Positions 1-8,843 are shown, counted from the stretch's first letter. The stretch is 64,000 nucleotides of DNA from Limibacter armeniacum (GCF_036880985.1 NZ_JBAJNO010000008.1:1736001-1800000); one strand, 5' to 3'. Made by a program: numbers and translations. The notes: a model not told the origin generated them from the sequence alone.

Positions 1-59
1 TTTGAGATACCCAATTTCAATTAAGCATTTATTTAAACTTCTCTAACCCAATTATAAAA

Positions 60-548
60 ATGGAATTAAGCAACCTCAATAGAAGAGATAATCTAAAGCC
101 AAATAGTAAACAGCAAAAATTATATCAGCAGTTTGAAAACCTGATTCAAGAACTTCAGACCAGAACGCTACCTAACAACGTGAAAAACATTATCAATAAT
201 GAGATAGAACAACTGAATCAGTTATCAGATAATGATAGACAATTCAGCAAAAAGCTGGCAAAAGCAAAGTCTAAAGTTATTGCAACACTTGACAAAGAGC
301 TGAAAATTGTTCTGACAAATCATTATAGAAATACTTGGATGGTACTTGGAATGTCATTGGGTATGGTATTTTTTGGTTTACCTATGGGGACAGTATTTAG
401 CTACAGTCTAGAAAATATGGCATTTTTGGGGATGGGTTTACCTTTGGGACTTTCTATTGGACTTTCATTAGGTCTAGCTTTTGGAAGTATTCAGGATAAA
501 AAGGCTGCAGCGGAAGGGAGACAGTTAAGTGTTGAGTTTAGTATCTAG
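60..548 (+). CDS. Small membrane protein of unknown function
   Basis: A 162-residue protein that I do not recognise. Residues 1-90 are hydrophilic and rich in Lys, Asn, Gln and Glu, with a helical, coiled-coil-like look. Two glycine-rich hydrophobic segments follow (about 92-114 and 120-143), separated by a short polar turn, so a C-terminal membrane hairpin is likely. The closely spaced Gly and Leu/Met residues are typical of tightly packed helices. There is no signal peptide, so the N-terminal part probably lies in the cytoplasm. It stands alone, 200 bp before the next gene. The ATG is preceded by an AT-rich leader. No function is assigned. Confidence 0.7.
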   Translation: MELSNLNRRDNLKPNSKQQKLYQQFENLIQELQTRTLPNNVKNIINNEIEQLNQLSDNDRQFSKKLAKAKSKVIATLDKELKIVLTNHYRNTWMVLGMSLGMVFFGLPMGTVFSYSLENMAFLGMGLPLGLSIGLSLGLAFGSIQDKKAAAEGRQLSVEFSI

Positions 549-750
549 TCCAACTTATTTTAAGGGTGTTGCCTATGTAGAACCCTAAGTTTTTTTTGAT
601 GAAATAATCCTGAAACTAATTTTATCAGTAGTTAACACAAAGGTTTGGTCAGTTACTTGAAATGAAATTCCAGATGCTGTATTAGTCTCAACCAACCAAA
701 TACTTTAACTTGGCGGCTTATTCTGAGAAATAAACTGAACAGACAGACTA

Positions 751-2049
751 ATGACAGAACTTTTTAATCCGGTAATCATTTCAGTGATAGTGATGATTAC
801 CCTGTGTTTGATGAGCCTCAATGTTATGCTGGCAATTCTGATTGCGGCTTTGGTGGCAGGACTGACAGGGGGATTTACGTTGACGGATACGATGCAGCTC
901 CTGATTAAAGGAATGGGAGGGAATGCCGAAACAGCATTGAGTTATGTGCTGTTGGGTGCTTTGGCTGTCGCGATAAACAAGACAGGAGCAGCTGCGGTAA
1001 TGGCGCAACGGATAGCCTTGATGGTTGGCAAAAGTAAAATGATTTTGCTTTTGGTTATCACTTTATTGGCTTGCTTCTCTCAAAACTTGGTGCCTGTTCA
1101 TATTGCATTTATTCCTATTCTGATTCCTCCATTGTTACCCTTGATGGACAGGTTGAAACTGGATAGAAGGGCTGTAGCCTCTTCTTTGACATTTGGGCTA
1201 ACGGCACCATATATTGTATTGCCTGTTGGGTTTGGGCTTATTTTTCAGAACCTGATTAAAGATCAGATGATTGCGAATGGCATTTCAGTTGACATATCCA
1301 TGATTTGGCAATCAATGTGGTTACCCGGTTTAGGAATGTTGGTAGGGTTGTTATTTGCTGTATTGATTTCTTATAAGAAGAAACGTGTGTATCGTGAAGA
1401 AGTAGCCGTTGTCAATACGGAGAAAATATCCTTAAAACCGGCACATTACTGGACGCTATTGGCTGCAATATTGGCATTTGCCATTCAACTGCTGACAGGG
1501 TCATTGCCGTTAGGGGCTTTGGCAGGACTTCTTGTGATGTTCTTCAGTAGAGCGATCAATAGAAAGGAATTGGAAGAGGTGATGCATGATGGCGTAGGAG
1601 TGATGGGGTTTATTGCTGTCGTAATGCTGGTAGCAGCTGGTTATGCAGGCGTAATTCGTGAAACACATGCTGTAGAAGGGTTGGTAAGCAGTATTACACA
1701 ATTGGTAGGTGCAAGCAAATTAGGAGGGGCAATGCTGATGATTCTGATTGGCTTGTTTGTTACGATGGGTATCGGCACTTCTTTTGGTACTGTACCAATT
1801 ATTGCGACTATCTATTGTCCATTAGGATTGGAGTTGGGCTTTTCAACAGCGGGTATCATTGCCTTGATTGGCGTAGCAGGAGCTTTGGGAGATGCAGGTT
1901 CTCCAGCATCTGACAGTACTTTAGGGCCAACTTCTGGTTTAGCAGCAGATGGTCAACATGATCATATTTGGGATACCTGTGTACCTACATTTTTGCACTA
2001 CAATATTCCGTTGGTGATTTTTGGTGTTATTGCCTCATTGGTATTGTAG
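751..2049 (+). CDS. YuiF/NhaC-type Na+/H+ antiporter family protein
   Basis: A 432-residue integral membrane protein with about 10-11 hydrophobic segments over its whole length. It resembles the COG2056 group (YuiF, NhaC superfamily; annotated as Na+/H+ antiporter or predicted histidine transporter). Visible landmarks are the glycine-rich start of the transport core (AALVAGLTGGFTL), the polar break SQNLVPVHIAFIPILIPP, a charged cytoplasmic loop near residue 210 (YKKKRVYREE) and the conserved stretch GDAGSPASDSTLGPTSG near residue 380, whose Asp and Ser residues lie in the predicted ion path. The length is normal for the group. It is a monocistronic gene with a strong hairpin just downstream. 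The substrate (cation or amino acid) cannot be decided from sequence alone. Confidence 0.85.
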   Translation: MTELFNPVIISVIVMITLCLMSLNVMLAILIAALVAGLTGGFTLTDTMQLLIKGMGGNAETALSYVLLGALAVAINKTGAAAVMAQRIALMVGKSKMILLLVITLLACFSQNLVPVHIAFIPILIPPLLPLMDRLKLDRRAVASSLTFGLTAPYIVLPVGFGLIFQNLIKDQMIANGISVDISMIWQSMWLPGLGMLVGLLFAVLISYKKKRVYREEVAVVNTEKISLKPAHYWTLLAAILAFAIQLLTGSLPLGALAGLLVMFFSRAINRKELEEVMHDGVGVMGFIAVVMLVAAGYAGVIRETHAVEGLVSSITQLVGASKLGGAMLMILIGLFVTMGIGTSFGTVPIIATIYCPLGLELGFSTAGIIALIGVAGALGDAGSPASDSTLGPTSGLAADGQHDHIWDTCVPTFLHYNIPLVIFGVIASLVL

Positions 2050-2077
2050 CCAAGGACAAACCTTAAAATCGATTGGG

Positions 2078-2119
2078 TGATCCCGAATAGCATGACGTTA
2101 TTCGGGATCAATTTTTTTT
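2078..2119 (+). terminator. Rho-independent terminator after the YuiF-like gene
   Basis: A 12-bp perfect stem (TGATCCCGAATA paired with TATTCGGGATCA) with a 9-nt loop is followed by a run of eight T. It lies 30 bp after the transporter stop codon and 12 bp before the end of the convergent lipoprotein gene, so it may serve both directions. Confidence 0.8.
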
Positions 2120-2131
2120 GTATGGGTGAAG

Positions 2132-3397
2132 TTATTTCTCTGAATTGGGCAAGGCTATTGGGTTTGACTTTTTGAACTGCTGATACTGCATCATGGCACT
2201 CATGGCATGCTGTATATAATCAATTCTTATTTCAGTAACCCTCTTGTTAAAGCTTTTGGAGTCGGGTTCATTTTGAGGTAGAGGTGAAATTGCTCTAGGT
2301 ATTGCTCCTGTATATTTGCCTTCTTTAATTTGTGCATGTAGTAGGAAACCTATTCCTAGGTCTACGGCTTTGGTTATCTTTTTCCTGATAGCCATATGTT
2401 CTGGCAGGAAGTTCAATGCAGCCTGCAGACCTTCTAGTCGGGTGGCAGTGGGTGTCGTATTACCTTTTGTGTTAAAGCCCCCATAATAAACTCCTTTTGC
2501 AGGAGAAGTGATCTGAGAGTTTAGAATAGACTCACAGACTTGGGTTGCATGATTGATCAGCAAATCTTCATTAATCAGACCGGCTACAACTTGCTGGTGT
2601 TTGAGAATCTTTTCTGTTGCGAGTAGTGCCCAATGGTCAGCAGGAAGGTTGGGTTGCCCCTTTCTGCTTAGTGCCAGATATTCCATCGCTTTGTATGCCG
2701 AGATGATCCACTTTTCGGCGGGGTCAATTTCATATAGCATAGCCAGTCCCAAAGCAGCCTCTCCAGGATAATAAAGAGAATTCCATTGGTCTGTGAGCCC
2801 TCCAGCAGAAGGAATATATTTGGAGTAAAAACTGCCATTTTCTTTTTGCATAAAAAGAATCCCATTCCCCAAACCTATTAGCTTATTTAAAGAGGTGAAC
2901 CCGGGTTGTATTTTTTCAATGCTAAGTAAAGCAACCAACCCTAACCCAGTGCCTCCTAGTTTTACTTGCTGCTCATTGTTGCTGTGTGTCACCTCGGGAA
3001 AGGACCATATTGCCAATGTATTTTTCTGTTCAGGAACAGGCTTTAAGGCAACCTGTTTCAAATAATTTCCTGACCGATTTAGGGCATCCAATACCTGCGT
3101 ATTTGCTTTAAGGCTATGGTAGTTTGCCAAAGCGTAAATTGTACCAGCATGCCTGAGCATATTGTATTTGTCCAGAACATTGACGGAAGGGTTTGTGTTG
3201 ATACGATATTCAAACATCCCATTTTTGAGGCAAATGCGAGTGAGGTACTGCGCCGAGAGTTCGATCGCTGTTTCAATGCTAAACTCATTTTTGGGTTCGT
3301 CCTTTTGTGATGCTTCTTTGAAACAACCACTAATCATTAAGGTTGTAGACAAAATGAAAAGACAGGAATACAAGTAAGAGAGAGTTGAAATTTTCAT
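2132..3397 (-). CDS. Lipoprotein with alpha/alpha-toroid-like domain
   Basis: A 421-residue protein starting with a lipoprotein signal: a hydrophobic stretch ending in MISGC (Cys25), so it is probably anchored to a membrane on the periplasmic or outer face. The rest is a series of helical hairpins with repeated aromatic and small residues (NMLRHAGTIYALANY, WSFPEV, LGGTGLGLVALLSIEK, YYPGEAALGLAMLYE, DHWALLATEKIL, RLEGLQAALNFLPE). Such spacing is seen in (alpha/alpha)6 barrel enzymes such as C5-epimerases, glycosidase-like proteins and terpene-cyclase-like proteins. Family and substrate are not resolved. It is a single gene, convergent with the upstream transporter. Confidence 0.7.
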   Translation of the reverse strand: MKISTLSYLYSCLFILSTTLMISGCFKEASQKDEPKNEFSIETAIELSAQYLTRICLKNGMFEYRINTNPSVNVLDKYNMLRHAGTIYALANYHSLKANTQVLDALNRSGNYLKQVALKPVPEQKNTLAIWSFPEVTHSNNEQQVKLGGTGLGLVALLSIEKIQPGFTSLNKLIGLGNGILFMQKENGSFYSKYIPSAGGLTDQWNSLYYPGEAALGLAMLYEIDPAEKWIISAYKAMEYLALSRKGQPNLPADHWALLATEKILKHQQVVAGLINEDLLINHATQVCESILNSQITSPAKGVYYGGFNTKGNTTPTATRLEGLQAALNFLPEHMAIRKKITKAVDLGIGFLLHAQIKEGKYTGAIPRAISPLPQNEPDSKSFNKRVTEIRIDYIQHAMSAMMQYQQFKKSNPIALPNSEK

Positions 3398-3563
3398 GAC
3401 TGAATAGAGGTGATGATGAGTAATGGGGTGGTTATGCTGATAATTTTAGTCTAAAAAAAAGTTGTGTTGAAGCAGATGTAAGTTTTGCAGAAAACTCCTT
3501 TGTATATTCAATGATGAGTCACCACCGATTTAATTATTAGGAATGACTCATCTTTTTTATAGC

Positions 3564-4541
3564 TTATTTTTTCAATGACAGTGCTTCGGTTACTTGCTCA
3601 AGCTCATGTGTAAGTTCATGGGTAATTGAAGAACTTTTACGTAGCTCAATCTCTTGGGAAAGTGCCTCAATCTTATCAGCCATTGCATTAGTGTCCAGTT
3701 CAAAAGTTCCTTGTTTACTAAAGATATCAATATAGGTATTGATGTTGTTCTCTTCGACAGATTGGTTGAACTCCTGTTGTCTATCAAGAAGGTATTTAGC
3801 CATATGGTGATTATAGAATAGCGTCATTATCTTGGCCGTTGCTATCTTATAAAACTCAGCGGAAGCTTTAGTAAAGGTAATTTGGGCCTCTATTTTCTCA
3901 ATAAGGCTTTCCATTTGAACCATTACATTTTTATTTAAAGTGTCTTTGGCTGCCAGCTTGTTTTCAAAATTGATTTTTTCTTCTACTAGCCTTTTATAGC
4001 TGCTCATTTTCTCTTTATGGAGTGCCAGATTATGGGTCAGTAGTTTGTGTAACTTTCCTCTTTTACCTCCATTGTAGATGACACCATCTCCATTACAACA
4101 AAAGCAGGTTTCGTTATTGAATTCTGTGTCAAGGTATTCATTGTAGCCGTTAAGTTTGGTATCATGTTGACACACATCGCACCAGGTATATAAGTCTGAA
4201 AAATAGTTTGATGCGATAAAGTATATAATTGGAAGACTGAAGTGGAAAATAGAATATAGGTTTCTGCCTAGTGCCCCTCCATTATCTTCAGGAGCTCCTG
4301 TAAAGTTGAATAGCAAGGCAGCTATGAAAAAGGTCGTAAAAAGAATCACGATATACACACCACCAACCAAAATGGCATGTGGGATCAGTGAAAACTTAAA
4401 GTTTACCTTTTGGGCATACTGTGCAGGTTCTTTTACTACTTGCTTGAATGAAACATCTGTTGCACTGGCATATATTAGGAACAGATAACAAAAGATCAGG
4501 TAATTAGCGATCAATAGAACTGATATTAAGATAAGAATCAT
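3564..4541 (-). CDS. Membrane zinc-motif coiled-coil protein, paralogue 1
   Basis: A 325-residue protein, last of three tandem paralogues on this strand. It has a hydrophobic N-terminal helix (1-25), two further membrane segments (about 55-80 and 97-115), then a cysteine cluster: C121 and C124, 21 residues, then C146, C148 and C149 followed by NGDG. This last part reads as a CxxCxGxG motif like the DnaJ zinc finger. From about residue 160 to the end it is charged and helical, predicted coiled coil, and it ends in a conserved block (ALSQEIELRKSSSITHELTH). The Cys residues probably bind zinc on the cytoplasmic side of the last membrane helix. No known family was recognised. It is separated from its paralogue by only 33 bp. 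Confidence 0.75.
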   Translation of the reverse strand: MILILISVLLIANYLIFCYLFLIYASATDVSFKQVVKEPAQYAQKVNFKFSLIPHAILVGGVYIVILFTTFFIAALLFNFTGAPEDNGGALGRNLYSIFHFSLPIIYFIASNYFSDLYTWCDVCQHDTKLNGYNEYLDTEFNNETCFCCNGDGVIYNGGKRGKLHKLLTHNLALHKEKMSSYKRLVEEKINFENKLAAKDTLNKNVMVQMESLIEKIEAQITFTKASAEFYKIATAKIMTLFYNHHMAKYLLDRQQEFNQSVEENNINTYIDIFSKQGTFELDTNAMADKIEALSQEIELRKSSSITHELTHELEQVTEALSLKK

Positions 4542-4574
4542 ATAATATACTGTTTAATGAGTTGATGTGTGGTA

Positions 4575-5549
4575 TTAATCTAAGCTATTAAGTTTATCAG
4601 TAATCATTTTAATTTCTTCCTTAAGCTCATTGGTGATAGTATGCTCATGTGTAAGTTTGATTTTTTGGCTTAAGACTTCAATTTCATCAACCAAGAAAGA
4701 CTTGTTTAAATCTATAGACTTCTCAAATGAATGTATATTTGTGTAAGTTGAAAATTTATTTTGTATTAAATTGTAGCTCAATTCTTGTTCTTTACTCGAG
4801 ATATATTGTAGCATAGATTCATTGTAAATGAGTTTCATCATTTTGATAGCTACTGTTTTATAAAATGTTTCAGATGTTTGTGTGAAGTCAATTTGCTCTG
4901 TTAGGCTTTCCAATTCTGTTTTAGAGTTAGCATCAATGACGAGAAAAACAGTTTTGTTGTTTTTTATGAAACTTAAAATTTGAGCTTTTTCTTTTAGAAG
5001 TTTAGTTAACTTGCTTTTGTGTAGCTGATGTTGTTTAATAGTCTTAACTAGTTGTTGGTGTAACCTTCCTTTTTCTTCTTTTTTAACTAGTTTGCCACTT
5101 CCTGAACAGCAAAAACACTTTTTGTTAGACAATGGAACATCTAAGTACTCATTAATATTTCCCAACTTTTCATTCTTTGTGCAGATCATGCACTGTGTGT
5201 ATTTGGATGAAGAAATATCAAGAATAGCATATGTTAATAATGGAGTCCAATAGGAAATAGCCATAAATGTTTTACCAAACGTAAAGTGTGTAATGTGTGA
5301 TGAATTGAAAAAATAATTAAGAAAGTGTGAAAGTTGATTGATAATTATATATAAAGCAGAACTTAATAGAAAACCAATTGCTAGTGCATGAATAGAAGCT
5401 GAAGGTTCAATGTCAAATTGTGGCCTGTAAAGTCCTGGTTCTTTTATTACCATCAAAAATGAGGGAGAGTTTAATGATGCCCAAAGCATGAATAGATAAC
5501 AAAATAGAACAAAATTAAGAAAACAAGGAAGTAGAATTGTAAAGTTCAT
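4575..5549 (-). CDS. Membrane zinc-motif coiled-coil protein, paralogue 2
   Basis: A 324-residue middle member of the tandem trio. It shares with its neighbours the N-terminal hydrophobic helix with FCYLF, the short motif KEPGLYRPQF (KEPAQYAQKV in paralogue 1, LNPGLYWKEC in paralogue 3), further membrane segments (about 55-80 and 97-112), the C120-x2-C123-x21-C145-F-C-C148-SGSG cluster and a long helical tail ending in EVLSQKIKLTHEHTITNELK. The overall layout is the same to within a few residues, while surface sequence has diverged widely, so this is an old rather than recent duplication. It lies in the same transcription direction, 32 bp from the third paralogue, so the three are likely one operon. 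Confidence 0.75.
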   Translation of the reverse strand: MNFTILLPCFLNFVLFCYLFMLWASLNSPSFLMVIKEPGLYRPQFDIEPSASIHALAIGFLLSSALYIIINQLSHFLNYFFNSSHITHFTFGKTFMAISYWTPLLTYAILDISSSKYTQCMICTKNEKLGNINEYLDVPLSNKKCFCCSGSGKLVKKEEKGRLHQQLVKTIKQHQLHKSKLTKLLKEKAQILSFIKNNKTVFLVIDANSKTELESLTEQIDFTQTSETFYKTVAIKMMKLIYNESMLQYISSKEQELSYNLIQNKFSTYTNIHSFEKSIDLNKSFLVDEIEVLSQKIKLTHEHTITNELKEEIKMITDKLNSLD

Positions 5550-5581
5550 ATTCGTTCATTAAAAAAGTAGGAGGTAGGTAA

Positions 5582-6538
5582 TTACCCTTTATTGTTAAGA
5601 TGATTTGTTAGGCTCTTGATTTCTGCTTCTAACTCTTTGGTAATAGAGTTATCATTATTTAACTCTATCAATTCAATCAAGGTTTCAATTCTATTTGAAA
5701 TTTCTTTATGGTCTGACAACTCTGAGTAACTTTCCTCTTTTATGTAAAGCTCCATTTGCTGGATGTTCTTCTGACGTTCTTTGTTGATATATGACTCACT
5801 TTTAGCGAGTTGTTTTTCCAGATGGATTGTATATAAATGATCTGAGATGAGTGTTGCTTGTGAATGATATAGCTCGATTGATTTTGTTGTGAAAGAGATC
5901 TCTTGTTGAAGTTTTTCAGCCAAACTGATTGCATGGCCCTTCAGACTATCTTTTATATGCTTGTTTTCAATTTGAGCGGTTAGTGAATTCAGTCTATTTG
6001 TCATTAACTCGAGTAAGCGGGTTTTGTAGAGGAGTAGTTTTACATTCTTTTTTAGCTTAAGATGTGACTCACTGATGTCGATATTACCTTTTATATACTG
6101 TTTACCATCACAGCAGTAACATGTTTTCTTATTGAAATGGGGTGTCATGTTGTAAATGGGTAAGTCTGGTGAGTTCATGGATTTACAAACAATGCAATAC
6201 TCATACTTGTATGTGTAGATAAAATTTATGACATACACTATGTTTAGCACTAAAATCAGAAAGTAAGTTATTATTGCATTTGGAGCGATATGAACTAAAA
6301 TAGCAGAAATAAGACTAGATAAGATCCATAGAATAACATATTCAATGGCAAACAAGAAGAAAGATAAGCCAATGGCATAAAGAATGGCACTTTTGTCTAG
6401 TTTACACTCTTTCCAATAAAGGCCAGGGTTAAGAGTGATGGTTGTATTGGATATGTTATCATTGCTAGCCCATATTAAAAAGTTGAAGCAAATAATAACA
6501 TAGTTGATTACATAATTAGAAATGAAAATCAGCCACAT
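5582..6538 (-). CDS. Membrane zinc-motif coiled-coil protein, paralogue 3
   Basis: The first and most diverged gene of the trio (318 residues from the chosen ATG). A longer frame reaches 6601, but the ATG at 6538 places the hydrophobic helix (MWLIFISNYVINYVIICFNF) at the N-terminus as in the two paralogues, so it is preferred. The Cys motif is kept in exact spacing (CIVC, 21 residues, CYCC), but the following glycine pair is changed to DGKQ. The helical tail ends in ETLIELIELNNDNSITKELE, matching the C-terminal block of the others. The function is unknown. The shared architecture suggests that the three could form a hetero-oligomer in the membrane, which is inference. Confidence 0.72.
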   Translation of the reverse strand: MWLIFISNYVINYVIICFNFLIWASNDNISNTTITLNPGLYWKECKLDKSAILYAIGLSFFLFAIEYVILWILSSLISAILVHIAPNAIITYFLILVLNIVYVINFIYTYKYEYCIVCKSMNSPDLPIYNMTPHFNKKTCYCCDGKQYIKGNIDISESHLKLKKNVKLLLYKTRLLELMTNRLNSLTAQIENKHIKDSLKGHAISLAEKLQQEISFTTKSIELYHSQATLISDHLYTIHLEKQLAKSESYINKERQKNIQQMELYIKEESYSELSDHKEISNRIETLIELIELNNDNSITKELEAEIKSLTNHLNNKG

Positions 6539-6657
6539 ATGAAAAAAATAAGGGGTTTTAAAATTGACCGTTATAGCTAAACCATAAATGTTTTCCTCCA
6601 ACTTAAGAAGTTAATGGTATTTGCAACAAGTTATTTAAGTCGAAATAGTTTTTTAGG

Positions 6658-6795
6658 TCAATTGTTTTTCTTATTTCTTTTGCACCTTTCACTACAATAC
6701 TTTACTTCATTCCATACTTTTGCCCATTTTTTTCGCCATGTAAAAGGCTTTCCGCATATAGGACATACTTTGGTGGGCAAGTGTTGTTTTTTCAT
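6658..6795 (-). CDS. DUF2256 family small zinc-binding protein
   Basis: A 45-residue protein of the DUF2256 family. Read on the minus strand it gives an [13 protein letters not shown] start, the WRKKWAKVW centre and an end of [11 protein letters not shown]. The two CxxC/CxxxC pairs (CPIC and CSERC) should bind one zinc, and the basic Trp-rich middle is the family hallmark. The family's role is not known; elsewhere it is often found near photolyase/cryptochrome genes. Here it directly follows the cyclase gene. Its start codon lies 4 nt after a stop codon that is a duplicated copy of the cyclase stop, so cotranscription and coupled translation are likely. The 5' part of the gene lies within a 61-bp tandem duplication. 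Confidence 0.85.
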   Translation of the reverse strand: MKKQHLPTKVCPICGKPFTWRKKWAKVWNEVKYCSERCKRNKKNN

Positions 6796-6874
6796 TGGAT
6801 TAGGTAAGCACTTCGCATATAGGACATACTTTGGTGGGCAAGTGTTGTTTTTTCATTGGATTAGGTAAGCACTT
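6753..6874. repeat. 61-bp perfect tandem duplication at the cyclase/DUF2256 junction
   Basis: Two exact copies, 6753-6813 and 6814-6874. Each holds, on the minus strand, the last codons and stop of the cyclase gene, a 4-nt spacer, an ATG and the first 14 codons of the DUF2256 gene. The copy nearer the cyclase therefore makes an 18-codon frame (6800-6856, minus) that encodes the DUF2256 start up to CPIC and then ends in EVLT and a stop. The perfect identity implies a recent event. The DUF2256 gene itself remains intact. Confidence 0.9.
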
Positions 6875-8843
6875 TCTTTTGCTCTTCAATATACTGGTGC
6901 AGGCCAACTTTTTCCATCACTTTTTTGAAGCGGGGGTGGTCATGAAGGTGACCCCAATGTGGCGTAGTCGCAAGGTAGACCATTACGCCCATCTTTTTGT
7001 CAGCAGCTTTTTCGATATAGTTCATTGCTATATCCAGATCACCCAAAGACATATAGATAGCAGCAAAGTCAATATCAAGGTTGACATCGGGTTCATGAGT
7101 TTCCCTTTCCTTAACCATGTTCAGCCATTTTATAGCCTCTGAAGTTTTTCCAGCTCTGGCATATGTAAATGCGAGTTGTGAAGATCCTCGGTAAGGACTT
7201 TCAGTAAGGTAATAGAGTTGGTGCATCACTTCAATGGCTTCATCGTGTCTGCCCATTGAGGAGAGTACCCATCCTTTGTGTTCAATCGCCCGACGGAAGG
7301 TAGGGGCCATCGCAATAATCTTTTCACATTGTTCTAAAGACTTTTCATAATCTCGGGCGTAATAATAGATTTCTGCTTTCATCATATTAACCGGAAGGTT
7401 TAGAGGGTCTAACTCTATTGCCTTCTGATTGTGATAAAGTGCTAAAGCCTGATTTCCTGTTATCATTAGGAATATGGCATAGCAGTGATTCAAGTCTGCT
7501 ACACCTGGGTTAATTTCAAGTCCTCTTTTAAACAGTTCCTTTGCGCCTTGAAAGTCCCAATCAAAAAACATCTTGACCATTGCCATTGCCTGAAGTGACT
7601 CTACATGGTCAGGGTGAAGGTCTATGGCCTTATTAGCAGCCTTTTTGGCTTCAATAGTGGCTTGTTGTGGTGAGATTTGTCCTGTAGTTCCCAAATAGAC
7701 ATACGAGTTGCACAAGCCTACATAAGGCTGTAGTAAGTTGGGCGCTAACCTGATCGCTTTTTCAAAAAAGTTGACCGCTTTTTTGACGTCCTGAGGTGTC
7801 CATAAATTCCAATAATATTTTCCTTTCAGGTAATATTCGTATGCTCTCAGTTCATTGGTATTACTTGAATTCGCAATAGAAGAAGGCTGCTTGTTAGATT
7901 GGACACATATCAGCAGCTTTTGGGCTATTTGTTCTGAGATTTCATCCTGTAAAGCAAATACATCTTCAAGACTTCCGTCAAATGTCTCAGACCAAAAGTG
8001 GTAACCATCACTGGCATTGATCAGCTGTGCCGTAATCCGAACCCGATGGCCGTGTTTTCTGACACTGCCTTCCAGTACCATACTGACATTGAGCTGGCGA
8101 GCAATTTCTCTGACATCAACATTCTTACCTTTAAAAGCAAAGGAAGATGTACGTGCTGTCACTTTCAGGTCATTAATGCGTGTCAGTGCATTCAGAATCT
8201 CTTCAGTAATGCCATCACTGAAATATTCATTCTCAGGATCTGCACTCATATTGACAAATGGCATCACTGCAATACTGTTATGTAGCAGTTTTCCTTTGCC
8301 ACTCAACTCATTTGGATGGGGAACATAAAGCGTGTCCTTCATTATGGCATAAATTTCCATATGATGACGAACGTGCTTCAGTTCAAACTTACCCAATAGC
8401 ATTGCCGGTAACTCAGGGTGACTTTGTAATTCGTGGTAAACTTTATCTGAAATCAGTACAGCTCCGGGAACGCCAAAGCTTTCAATTCGGGAGGCAACAT
8501 TGACACCATCGCCATAGATACCCTCATCATTGTAAACCACATCTCCTGCATGGATACCGATACGAAGAGGAACAGAAGGAGCTTCTTGTAACAGTTCCTG
8601 AATTCTGACGGCAGACTTCACTGCTTCCACCGTACTGCTGAAGATAATCAGAGAGCCATCCCCAAAGTGCTGAAGTATTTTGCCACCATACTCTTGAGTG
8701 GTGTTTTGCAATACTTCCCTTAGCTTATTTCTTTTGAAGATAGCCTCGTCCTCATCCTGTTGCATTAGTGCAGTGTAGCCGACCATATCCGTAAACATGA
8801 TGGCTGCCAGTGTTCTTATTCCCGTTTTTTTAGAATCTGTCAT
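6861..8843 (-). CDS. Class III adenylate/guanylate cyclase with TolB-like and TPR domains
   Basis: A 660-residue protein from the ATG at 8843. An upstream in-frame GTG/ATG region to 8933 exists, but the cyclase fold begins right after MTDSKKTGIRTLAAIMFTD. Residues about 10-170 form the class III cyclase domain with metal Asp residues D19 (FTDMVGYT) and D62 (FGDGS) and the transition-state pair N115 and R119 (GDGVNVASRIES), so it should be active. Residues about 195-320 resemble the TolB/FlgO-like domain (IAVMPFVNMSADPENEYFSDG). The rest is TPR repeats, probably for protein binding. There is no membrane segment, so it is cytoplasmic. Likely product: cAMP. It is cotranscribed with the DUF2256 gene. 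Confidence 0.9.
   Translation of the reverse strand: MTDSKKTGIRTLAAIMFTDMVGYTALMQQDEDEAIFKRNKLREVLQNTTQEYGGKILQHFGDGSLIIFSSTVEAVKSAVRIQELLQEAPSVPLRIGIHAGDVVYNDEGIYGDGVNVASRIESFGVPGAVLISDKVYHELQSHPELPAMLLGKFELKHVRHHMEIYAIMKDTLYVPHPNELSGKGKLLHNSIAVMPFVNMSADPENEYFSDGITEEILNALTRINDLKVTARTSSFAFKGKNVDVREIARQLNVSMVLEGSVRKHGHRVRITAQLINASDGYHFWSETFDGSLEDVFALQDEISEQIAQKLLICVQSNKQPSSIANSSNTNELRAYEYYLKGKYYWNLWTPQDVKKAVNFFEKAIRLAPNLLQPYVGLCNSYVYLGTTGQISPQQATIEAKKAANKAIDLHPDHVESLQAMAMVKMFFDWDFQGAKELFKRGLEINPGVADLNHCYAIFLMITGNQALALYHNQKAIELDPLNLPVNMMKAEIYYYARDYEKSLEQCEKIIAMAPTFRRAIEHKGWVLSSMGRHDEAIEVMHQLYYLTESPYRGSSQLAFTYARAGKTSEAIKWLNMVKERETHEPDVNLDIDFAAIYMSLGDLDIAMNYIEKAADKKMGVMVYLATTPHWGHLHDHPRFKKVMEKVGLHQYIEEQKKVLT

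Noticed and set aside
6614-6868. An 84-codon plus-strand frame over the 61-bp repeat
   Set aside because: It is the opposite strand of the DUF2256 gene and the repeat. The minus-strand 45-residue frame has clear family motifs, while the plus-strand one has low-complexity Phe-rich sequence.
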